Part shown: in pieces, positions 56,855-64,000 of the stretch
Layout of the letters: every line of letters begins with the position of its first letter
Numbering within the stretch: position 1 is the first letter of the stretch
NCBI GenBank assembly: GCA_937927515.1
Contig: CALBDO010000008.1
Location: forward strand, 62,001 to 126,000
DNA from: Candidatus Kapaibacterium sp.
GTDB taxonomy: Bacteria; Bacteroidota; Ignavibacteria; Kapaibacteriales; UBA2268
DNA length: 64,000 nt
Direction of reading: 5' to 3'
Notes under the pieces: generated by a model
Told to the model about the DNA's origin: nothing
Seen by the model: only the letters and a program-made list of their open reading frames with translations
The model's database searches: none
Made by a program: the position numbers and the translations under genes

Positions 56855-58126
56855 ATGATAGAGAACGAAATTTTACCAGAGCGCACTTTGTTGGTTGCTA
56901 TTCCACAAAAAGGCACATCAAAAGATACAATCGAAGAGCATCTCGAAGAATTGTCCTCTCTTGTGTATACAGCCGGAGGTGAAGTTGTCGATACTATTTA
57001 TCAAGAAGTTATATCGCTAAATCCAGCAACAGCAATAGGAAAAGGTAAAGTTCAAGAAATCAAAAACATAATCAAGGACAAAGAAATAAATTTGGTGGTT
57101 TTCGACGACGAATTAACCCCAGTACAAACTAAAAATCTCGAAAGTGAGTTCCAAGTAAAAGTAATAGACCGCACTACATTAATACTTGCTATATTTGCTA
57201 AACATGCACGAACTAATGAAGCAAAAGCTCAGGTGGAATTAGCCCAACTACAATATATGTTGCCAAGACTAACACGTCTTTGGACACATCTCTCGAAACA
57301 GTATGGCGGAATTGGAACTCGTGGACCTGGCGAAAAGCAAATAGAAAGCGACCGAAGAATGATAAAACTTAGAATCCAAAGATTACAAAAAAAGCTGAAA
57401 GAAATTGCAAAGCAAAAAGAAATAGAAAGAAAGCCGCGCTCAAATTTTTACAAATTTGCTATTGTTGGCTATACAAATGCTGGTAAATCTACATTGATGC
57501 GACATCTTACAAATGCCAATGTCTTGGTCGAAGACAAACTTTTTGCCACTTTGGACACCACAACGAAAGCATTGCGCTTGCCAAACGATAAAATTGCTTT
57601 GATTTCCGATACCGTTGGCTTTATTCGCAAATTACCAACACATTTGGTTGCTTCATTTAGAAGTACTTTGAACGAAGTGCAATTTGCAGATGCCCTTATT
57701 CACATTGCAGATGCAAGCCACCGGTTCCTCTCCGAACAAATTAGCATTGTCGAAGACACACTCGAATCTCTGAATATTGTTCATAAGCCAAAAATTTTAG
57801 TGCTAAACAAAATAGACTTAATTCCAGACAAAGAATATTTAAAATTTCTGCAAACTGAGTACCCCGAGGCAATTTTGATTTCAGCTGAGCGTGGAATAAA
57901 TATCTCTGCTTTACTCAATAGGATGACCTCGATAATGGAATCGGATATTCGATACGTAAAATTGTTCCTACCTTACAGCAAAATGGAGTTGCTCCCCTTG
58001 GTCTACAAGTTCTCCAGTATCGTCCAGAAAGAAGAAAAGAATGAGGGTATCGAATTTCTGACCAAACTATTTAAACAAGAAGAGAATTTCTTCGTCAAAA
58101 TATTTCAACCGTATATATTAAATTAA
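56855..58126 (+). CDS. hflX: GTPase HflX
   Basis: This is a ribosome-associated GTPase of 423 residues that can split stalled ribosomes after stress. The N-terminal HflX domain includes NPATAIGKGKVQEI and VKVIDRTTLILAIFAKHA. The glycine-rich GIGTRGPGEKQIESDRR precedes the G domain (about 200-365), which has VGYTNAGKSTLMRHL, DTVGFIRKLP and NKIDLI. I start at the ATG at 56855 (MIENEIL), with a GTG one codon earlier as an option. A longer reading would include hydrophobic residues foreign to the family and overlap the divergent acyl-CoA dehydrogenase gene. Confidence 0.95.
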   Translation: MIENEILPERTLLVAIPQKGTSKDTIEEHLEELSSLVYTAGGEVVDTIYQEVISLNPATAIGKGKVQEIKNIIKDKEINLVVFDDELTPVQTKNLESEFQVKVIDRTTLILAIFAKHARTNEAKAQVELAQLQYMLPRLTRLWTHLSKQYGGIGTRGPGEKQIESDRRMIKLRIQRLQKKLKEIAKQKEIERKPRSNFYKFAIVGYTNAGKSTLMRHLTNANVLVEDKLFATLDTTTKALRLPNDKIALISDTVGFIRKLPTHLVASFRSTLNEVQFADALIHIADASHRFLSEQISIVEDTLESLNIVHKPKILVLNKIDLIPDKEYLKFLQTEYPEAILISAERGINISALLNRMTSIMESDIRYVKLFLPYSKMELLPLVYKFSSIVQKEEKNEGIEFLTKLFKQEENFFVKIFQPYILN

Positions 58127-58132
58127 ATACTT

Positions 58133-58324
58133 ATGGAAAATGATTCAAAATTGAGAGTGGAAAATATCCTACGCGACACGAGGAAGAATGTACGCTATAT
58201 AATCCTTGCCAGTAGGAAATTAACTCGTGAAGAAAAATTGCGAGTGCTCCGACTATACAATTACGACCCGCAAAACTTAAAAACAAAGCCAAACTCTACT
58301 ATCATCATCGAAAGCGATATTTAA
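58133..58324 (+). CDS. 63-residue protein of unknown function
   Basis: This is a short basic protein with no signal peptide or cysteine. The central part looks helical and highly charged (KLTREEKLRVLRLYNYDP). I recognise no family. It starts six bases after hflX and ends four bases before mfd, so it fits the co-directional operon exactly, which supports its being real. The neighbours concern ribosome rescue and transcription-coupled repair, but no function follows from that alone. Confidence 0.6.
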   Translation: MENDSKLRVENILRDTRKNVRYIILASRKLTREEKLRVLRLYNYDPQNLKTKPNSTIIIESDI

Positions 58325-58328
58325 AAAA

Positions 58329-61300
58329 GTGGAAGGCAAGAAAGAATTAAATGAACTTGTAATACCGCTATCCCAACAATTCAAGATTAAGAAAATATTA
58401 GAACAGGTAGAAACTGGTTCGTGTTTCGGAATTCGTCATTTACACGGTTCTTCAAAATCGTGGCTTGTTGCTTTGCTTCGACATAGCTTGGTAAATCGAA
58501 GGATTGTCATAATTGTTCCCGATGAAAATTCTCTAAACAAATTCAATTTGGATTTGCAATCTTTCTTTGGAAGCAAAAATGTTTTTCCTATAACTTCTCG
58601 CTCAATATCAAAATACAGACAGAGCCCGAATGAGAAATTAAAGTTAAACATATACGAGAAATTAATTCAATTCCTAAAATACGAAGACTCGATTTTAATC
58701 CTTACCCCTGAAATATTCGAGTTCAAAGTACCAAAGCCTAAAACATTTACTGAAGAGCGACTCGAGATTTTTGTCGGGATGAATGTAAACTATGAAACTT
58801 TCGTTGGAGAACTTCTACTGAAAGGATTTGAAAGAAAAGATTTTATAGAGGAACAAGGAGATATTGCTATTCGTGGCTCGATTGTGGACATATTCCCACT
58901 TGGATTGGACAACCCAGTTCGCATTGAATTTTTCGGAGACGAAATCGAATCCATTCGCTTGTTTGATTTGGATAGTCACAGAAGCATTAAACGGCTCGAC
59001 AAAATTGAAATAATCACCACCTTATTTCAGCAAAAGTATGATTCGACAACTGTTTTAGAGTATTTCAGCTCGCAAGATTTAGTTATCATGGACAATAAAG
59101 AATTATTAGAACAATCCTACCCCGAAATCAATTTTGAGATTCCTTTTCAAACTATTTGGATAAATTCGCTATTTCACAATGACATTGAAATTTCCACTAA
59201 ACAAACACCATCGAATTATGGTTCGATTCGAAACTTTACCGCTGATGTTTTAAATCTTTTCAGTCGAGGATACAAGATTTGTTTTGCCTCCGATGGTGAA
59301 CTTTTGACAAGCAGACTAAAAGAACTACTTACAAATTCAATACAAAACGAATACGACAGCAATCCGAATAAGTACGAAATAATTTACGACCCAGAAGAAA
59401 TCATCGAAAAATGCCTGTGGTTCGAACATCCTTTGAGCGAAGGTTTTATCTTGGACGAGATATCCATTGCCTTTTTTGCGGAGCATCAAATATTTGGACG
59501 GGAGAGCACCCGAATTATCGGGAAAAAAGGAAAGGGATTGAGCTTACGTGAATTAAGCGAATTAAACATCGGGGATTACGTTGTCCACGTCGATAAAGGG
59601 ATAGCTAAATTCGATGGCTTGCAGAAAATAAAATTTGGTGATAATTACCAAGATTGTGTTCGGCTAATTTTTGCAGACAACGACATAGTGTATTTAAATC
59701 TAAACTTTCTCTACAAACTCCAAAAATATCGGGCAGAGGAGGGTGTTGTTCCAAAATTAAGCAAACTTGGAACAAATGAGTGGGAGAGGAAGAAACAAAG
59801 GATAAAGGAACGACTAAAACGAGACGCCTATGAATTAATCAAACTCTACGCAGAAAGAAAGTTAAAAAAAGGTTACGCATTTCCACCCGACACTATTTGG
59901 CAAAAAGAATTCGAAGCATCCTTTGTTTACGAGGACACAATCGACCAAGCACAAGCAACAGAAGATGTCAAACGAGATATGGAATCCGAAACGCCGATGG
60001 ATAGGCTAATTTGTGGTGACGTCGGATTTGGCAAAACAGAAGTTGCAATACGTGCAGCTTTCAAAGCGGTACAATCTGGAAAACAAGTAGCAGTACTTGT
60101 TCCGACAACTATTTTAGCCAGCCAACACGAAATGACATTTAAGGAGAGATTAAAGAATTATCCAGTTATTGTCGAAGCGATTTCCAGGTTCAAGTCCCTA
60201 CAAGAAACAGCGGATATTTTAAATCGGCTTGCAAGTGGCAGTATAGATATAATCATCGGAACCCACCGACTTCTGAGCGATGATGTAAAATTCAAGGATT
60301 TGGGTTTGCTGATTATTGATGAAGAACATCGATTTGGTGTTGCCGCAAAGGAGAAATTGAGGAAGCTGAAGGTAAATGTCGATACAATGACTATGACCGC
60401 AACCCCTATCCCTAGAACTTTGAATTTTTCCCTTCTTGGTGTCCGTGATTTAAGCATTATGGAAACTCCTCCGAGAAATCGACTACCTATTTACACAGAA
60501 ATCATCTTTTGGGAAGAAGATATAATACGAACTGCAATTGTAAGAGAATTGGCAAGAGACGGACAAATCTTTTTCGTTGTCGACAAAGTCGCACACATTG
60601 ATATTGCTTTTCAAAGGTTGCTGAAAATAATGCCGAATCTTAAAATTGCTGTTGCCCATGGTCAGATGAAATCATCAGAACTGGAAAAAGTTATGCACAA
60701 CTTTATCCTTGGTAAATATAATCTATTGCTGACCACTAAAATCATAGAATCTGGGTTGGATATCCCCCGGGCAAATACAATCTTCATTTATAATGCGCAC
60801 AATTTTGGACTTGCTGAGCTTTACCAATTACGCGGTCGGGTTGGACGCACAAATATACAAGCCTATTGTTATTTAATAACTCCCCCATTGTCGGCTCTTA
60901 CCAAAAAAGCCTTGCAAAGACTGCAAGCTTTGGAGGAGTATACAGACTTGGGAAGCGGATTGAAGCTCGCACTTCGCGACTTGGAAATCCGTGGGGCTGG
61001 GGATATTTTTGGTTACGAACAAAGTGGCTTCATTAATGAAATTGGCTACGAAATGTATCAAAAAATTCTCGACGAAGCTATCAAGGAATTAAAGTCCACC
61101 GAGTTTAAAGAATTATTCCCAGAACAAAATTCGGATGACAAAATTGACTATCTTTCCAATGATGAATTACAAATCGAGGTAGAGTTCGATGCCTTTATAC
61201 CAACAACTTATATTCAAAACGAATACGAGAGATTCAAATATTATAAAGAACTATACAATATCAGAACAAATGAACAACTTCAAGCAATTCGAAACGAACT

Positions 61301-61625
61301 ACTCGACAAATTTGGTACTCTACCCAATGAGGTTGAAAACTTGTTTAAAATTGTCTCTCTTAGGATAAAAGCTCTCGACACTGGCATTCAAAAGATAGTA
61401 TATCGGTCTAATTCTCTCACGATTGAATTCCCAGAGGAGAGCAACTCGGAATATTACGAAAATATATTACCCGTTATATCAGATTTTACGCTCTCGCTCG
61501 AAAATACAAGATTGGTCCAGAGAAATAAGAAACTTTATCTCAAAGTCAAAGTAGCATCCTTTGCCGAAGTTCTTGAAATAATTTGGCGATTCAAAAAAAC
61601 AATTCAAAGTGTGGTTTATGAATAA
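58329..61625 (+). CDS. mfd: Transcription-repair coupling factor
   Basis: This is a 1098-residue ATP-driven translocase that removes stalled RNA polymerase and recruits UvrA. The N-terminal UvrB-like region (about 120-230) includes RGSIVDIFPLG. The RNA polymerase-interaction domain (about 400-470) includes GDYVVHVDKGIAKFDGL. The helicase core has CGDVGFGKTEVAIRAAF (motif I), DEEHRFG (motif II), TATPIPRTLNFS, and QLRGRVGR (motif VI). A C-terminal TRCF domain follows. The start is a GTG at 58329. No ATG is available in frame nearby. Its end overlaps tsaB by eight bases. Confidence 0.96.
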   Translation: MEGKKELNELVIPLSQQFKIKKILEQVETGSCFGIRHLHGSSKSWLVALLRHSLVNRRIVIIVPDENSLNKFNLDLQSFFGSKNVFPITSRSISKYRQSPNEKLKLNIYEKLIQFLKYEDSILILTPEIFEFKVPKPKTFTEERLEIFVGMNVNYETFVGELLLKGFERKDFIEEQGDIAIRGSIVDIFPLGLDNPVRIEFFGDEIESIRLFDLDSHRSIKRLDKIEIITTLFQQKYDSTTVLEYFSSQDLVIMDNKELLEQSYPEINFEIPFQTIWINSLFHNDIEISTKQTPSNYGSIRNFTADVLNLFSRGYKICFASDGELLTSRLKELLTNSIQNEYDSNPNKYEIIYDPEEIIEKCLWFEHPLSEGFILDEISIAFFAEHQIFGRESTRIIGKKGKGLSLRELSELNIGDYVVHVDKGIAKFDGLQKIKFGDNYQDCVRLIFADNDIVYLNLNFLYKLQKYRAEEGVVPKLSKLGTNEWERKKQRIKERLKRDAYELIKLYAERKLKKGYAFPPDTIWQKEFEASFVYEDTIDQAQATEDVKRDMESETPMDRLICGDVGFGKTEVAIRAAFKAVQSGKQVAVLVPTTILASQHEMTFKERLKNYPVIVEAISRFKSLQETADILNRLASGSIDIIIGTHRLLSDDVKFKDLGLLIIDEEHRFGVAAKEKLRKLKVNVDTMTMTATPIPRTLNFSLLGVRDLSIMETPPRNRLPIYTEIIFWEEDIIRTAIVRELARDGQIFFVVDKVAHIDIAFQRLLKIMPNLKIAVAHGQMKSSELEKVMHNFILGKYNLLLTTKIIESGLDIPRANTIFIYNAHNFGLAELYQLRGRVGRTNIQAYCYLITPPLSALTKKALQRLQALEEYTDLGSGLKLALRDLEIRGAGDIFGYEQSGFINEIGYEMYQKILDEAIKELKSTEFKELFPEQNSDDKIDYLSNDELQIEVEFDAFIPTTYIQNEYERFKYYKELYNIRTNEQLQAIRNELLDKFGTLPNEVENLFKIVSLRIKALDTGIQKIVYRSNSLTIEFPEESNSEYYENILPVISDFTLSLENTRLVQRNKKLYLKVKVASFAEVLEIIWRFKKTIQSVVYE

Positions 61626-62277
61626 ATCTCTAATTTTGTCCCTGGAAACATCTTCAAACGTTTGTTCAATTGCTATATCAGAGAACGAAAATTGCTTGGT
61701 TGAATATTCAATACACGCTGCCAATTCACACGACCAATTTCTTGCTGTTCTTGTAAAAAGAGCACTTCAAGATTTGCAAATCGAAACTGAACAGATTTCG
61801 CACTTGGCTGTATCCTCCGGTCCCGGTTCATTTACTGGCCTGCGTATAGGCGCTGCTTTTGCAAAAGGCTTCTGCTACGACAATAAAGTGAAATTGGTAC
61901 CCGTGCCAACACTTTCCGCAATGGCATTCGCAGCCTCCGATTTGGTTTCTAAATACGGAAGAAAGATGATTTGCATTTTACACTCCCATAGAAACTTTTT
62001 TTTCTACCAATTCTTCGATATGAATTTGAATCCTTTGAGTAATGTAGCCTTCGACACAGAAGACAAGATACAAGACTTAGTCGAAGATACAGACATTGTA
62101 ATTGGCAATGGCATCGAGCGAATAGACAAAGGAACAAAATTCAAAATCCCAAACATTGTCTCGGCATCAAACATTGCAAAGCTTGGCTATAAACTAATAC
62201 TCGAGGGTAAAACAATTCCAGCAGAAGATTTCTCTCCTTCATATTTCCTTGAATTTCAACCAAAAACAACAAAATAG
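61618..62277 (+). CDS. tsaB: tRNA threonylcarbamoyladenosine biosynthesis protein TsaB
   Basis: This is a 219-residue ASKHA-fold protein that partners TsaD in making the t6A modification of ANN-decoding tRNAs. Motifs are LSLETSSNVCSIAI at the N-terminus and SSGPGSFTGLRIGAAFAKG in the middle. I start at the ATG at 61618 (MNKSLIL), inside the last codons of mfd. It converges with the GT9 gene 68 bases away. Confidence 0.93.
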   Translation: MNKSLILSLETSSNVCSIAISENENCLVEYSIHAANSHDQFLAVLVKRALQDLQIETEQISHLAVSSGPGSFTGLRIGAAFAKGFCYDNKVKLVPVPTLSAMAFAASDLVSKYGRKMICILHSHRNFFFYQFFDMNLNPLSNVAFDTEDKIQDLVEDTDIVIGNGIERIDKGTKFKIPNIVSASNIAKLGYKLILEGKTIPAEDFSPSYFLEFQPKTTK

Positions 62278-62345
62278 TCTCACATCAATATTTCAATCCA
62301 CTGGACGAAGCAACAAAAAGCGCTACTCTTGAATCAATCTATTTT

Positions 62346-63368
62346 TTAGACTTGTTGAATATCCTTTGTTAACTCTAAAACTGCATCAAAAATATGCTCG
62401 GGGGCAATTTCATTCATACAACGAAAATGTTTCTTTGGGCAATAAGATTTGCCATAATGAGTACATGGACGACAATTTACAGAGTTGTTCTCTACTATTT
62501 TGAATGGGGTGCGAAATGGAATGAAACCAAATTCTGGAACAGTGGAACCAAAAATTTGAATCACGGGTCTCCTTCTGGCAGAAGCAATATGTACAGCCGA
62601 GCTATCGTTTGAAATAACAAAATCCACTGTATCGAGTAGTTCGGCAGTGTCTACTACGCTTAATTTTCCGGCGAAATTCGACACATTTCTAAACCTCTGG
62701 GCAATTGATTGACATATATGTTGGTCTTCCTTTCCACCAATCAGATAAATCTCTGCAGAGAAATTTGATTGCAGCAAATCAACGAGAGCAATAAACTTTT
62801 CCAATGGCAATCTCTTTGAAAAGTGCTTAGCTCCTGGAGCAATTGCTACCCTCTGAATGTGATTTAAGTTTAAATTTCTGTTGTGTGGTAAATACTCACT
62901 AATATCCTTGGTAGTCCATAATTCTAAACCCAAACCATCATCATACCTTTCCAATGTTGGGAATGAATTTGCATATAAAACTGGAATTGGGCGAATATCT
63001 CCAGCCCTTTTCTTAAAGGTAACAGTCAAAAGCTTGAACAAGCGTCGCTTTTTGAAACGAAAAATGGTGGAAGATTTCCCCAAGGAGTAAACCCAACTAC
63101 GTAAATTGTTTTGTAAATCAATTATAACATCATAATTTTTTGGATTGATGATGGAAAGTGTATTGCATATATGATAAAGAAATGGTTTTGACTTATCATA
63201 CACAATTAAATTTGTTATTCGTGGATTATATTTAAAAACTTCCGCAAATTCACTTGCAACCAAAAAATCGACTGTTGAATTTGGGAAGGCATTACGAACC
63301 AACCTAACAACAAAACTTGAAAGAATAACATCTCCAAGGGAGGAGAGCCGAATTATCAGAATTTTCAT
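62346..63368 (-). CDS. Glycosyltransferase family 9 (LPS heptosyltransferase-like)
   Basis: This is a 340-residue GT-B glycosyltransferase. The N-terminal MKILIIRLSSLGDVILSSF is the GT9 start motif, and the C-terminal half has AIAPGAKHFSKRLP and FVISNDSSAVHIASA for ADP-heptose binding. A cysteine-bearing tail (CRPCTHYGKSYCPKKHFRC) is typical of many members. It probably adds heptose to the LPS core. It fits with gmhA at 26776. The exact acceptor is unknown. Confidence 0.93.
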   Translation of the reverse strand: MKILIIRLSSLGDVILSSFVVRLVRNAFPNSTVDFLVASEFAEVFKYNPRITNLIVYDKSKPFLYHICNTLSIINPKNYDVIIDLQNNLRSWVYSLGKSSTIFRFKKRRLFKLLTVTFKKRAGDIRPIPVLYANSFPTLERYDDGLGLELWTTKDISEYLPHNRNLNLNHIQRVAIAPGAKHFSKRLPLEKFIALVDLLQSNFSAEIYLIGGKEDQHICQSIAQRFRNVSNFAGKLSVVDTAELLDTVDFVISNDSSAVHIASARRRPVIQIFGSTVPEFGFIPFRTPFKIVENNSVNCRPCTHYGKSYCPKKHFRCMNEIAPEHIFDAVLELTKDIQQV

Positions 63369-63430
63369 CGAACAGACAATATTACTGCAAAATTGCTAAA
63401 TTAGTATTTTTAAAATAACTTTTTGTTGAT

Positions 63431-63766
63431 ATGAACCTAACAATAGACCACAGGGACGAAATAACCATAGTTAAAGTTAACGAAAAGAAATTAACATCAG
63501 AAAATAGTGCAAATTTGAAAGCAAAATTGCTTATAGAGGCTCAGCCCGATTTGCGAGCTTTAATTATCGACCTTAGTAATGTCGAAACTATTGATAGTTC
63601 TGGTTTTGGGGCATTCCTGCTTGCCCACCGCCAACTGCGTGAACACGACATTCCCACGATTATCGTTGGTGTCAGCGAGAAAATAAAGTACCTATTCGAT
63701 ATACTAAACCTGAATCAAGTTTTCGACTTTTACAAAGATGTAGAAGAGGCTATAAATAGCATATAA
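63431..63766 (+). CDS. STAS-domain protein (anti-sigma factor antagonist-like)
   Basis: This is a 111-residue single-domain protein of the SpoIIAA/RsbV type. The conserved phosphorylation loop reads VETIDSSGFGAFLLA, with the acceptor serine in DSSG. Such proteins bind an anti-sigma factor kinase when unphosphorylated. No kinase or sigma-factor gene is adjacent, so the partner is not identified. It is divergent from the GT9 gene and converges with nuoC, two bases apart. Confidence 0.92.
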   Translation: MNLTIDHRDEITIVKVNEKKLTSENSANLKAKLLIEAQPDLRALIIDLSNVETIDSSGFGAFLLAHRQLREHDIPTIIVGVSEKIKYLFDILNLNQVFDFYKDVEEAINSI

Positions 63767-63768
63767 AG

Positions 63769-64000
63769 TCATTGCAATTCGCCGTCCCGTTCTGGATAGG
63801 GCGGTAGAGGCAATGCTCCAGGAATTCCCATTAGTGGGAAATCCTTTCGCAATGGGTACAATGGTTCGCCAGTGGCTGGGTCGAGAAAATCCTCGGGCAT
63901 ATAGAAACGTCTTAGGTCGGGATGGCCCTCGAACTTGATTCCATACATGTCGTAGGTCTCTCGCTCATACCAATTTGCACTTTCCCACACACCGACCATT
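63769..64000 (-). CDS. nuoC: NADH-quinone oxidoreductase subunit C, truncated by window edge
   Basis: This is the C-terminal 76 residues of NuoC (30-kDa subunit) of respiratory complex I. The family signature is [20 protein letters not shown]. The remaining N-terminal part lies beyond the window. The methionine at 63999 is probably internal, not the true start. It points to further nuo genes outside the window. Confidence 0.95.
   Translation of the reverse strand, partial: MVGVWESANWYERETYDMYGIKFEGHPDLRRFYMPEDFLDPATGEPLYPLRKDFPLMGIPGALPLPPYPERDGELQ

Overview
The window reads as an A+T-rich chromosomal segment from a Gram-negative, flagellated member of the Bacteroidota/Chlorobiota (FCB) assemblage. 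Ignavibacteria- or Kapabacteria-like lineages are my best guess. This is an inference from gene content: a secreted protease with a type IX secretion (T9SS) sorting domain, many outer-membrane-style lipoproteins, OmpA-family proteins and heptose/LPS genes, alongside flagellar genes (fliL-fliM-fliN-fliO and a FliK-like gene) that most Bacteroidetes lack. No phage, CRISPR, rRNA, tRNA or intact insertion sequence was found. Coding density is very high, with many 1-11 base overlaps. The only stretch over 300 bases without a gene is 9394-10245.

Layout. 1-9393 (+): the 3' part of rpoB, complete rpoC, a strong intrinsic terminator, then an EF-G that resembles the mitochondrial/spirochaete EF-G1 branch. 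9394-10245: non-coding, apparently decayed sequence. 16183-10246 (-): a run of five genes for a secreted carboxypeptidase Q-like M28 peptidase, a biotin carrier protein, a VWA-OmpA lipoprotein, a small lipoprotein that resembles a subtilase prodomain, and a T9SS-exported subtilase. 16305-24923 (+): a CASTOR/POLLUX-type channel behind a near-consensus promoter, obg, a lytic transglycosylase, an MlaF-like ATPase, a WG-repeat protein, dnaG and a YbbR-domain protein. 26700-24925 (-): a KtrB/TrkH potassium transporter.

26776-34018 (+): gmhA, an MFS transporter, a membrane-anchored GH2-like protein that lacks catalytic acids, purC, rodA and an archaeal-type Ogg2 glycosylase, nearly all overlapping. 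40255-34037 (-): gltX, a lipoprotein, an NtrC-family regulator and a pair of M16 peptidases. 40427-42463: a DPSL thioferritin (+), then a secreted protein of unclear function and an FKBP lipoprotein (both -). 42561-45300 (+): a FliK-like gene and cysS. 50747-45316 (-): an outer-membrane barrel, asnS, trxA, phhB, eno and a phosphohexomutase. 50857-52845 (+): a tandem OmpA-domain protein. 55439-53014 (-): fliLMNO behind a near-consensus promoter. 56765-64000: acyl-CoA dehydrogenase (-), hflX, a 63-residue unknown, mfd and tsaB (+), a heptosyltransferase-like GT9 (-), a STAS protein (+) and the 3' end of nuoC (-).

Most of the window is core machinery (transcription, translation, replication start, cell wall, glycolysis). 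The less ordinary parts are the secreted proteolysis cassette with its prodomain-like lipoprotein, the GH2-like pseudoenzyme, the EF-G type, the FliN variant and the thioferritin with a possible operator.
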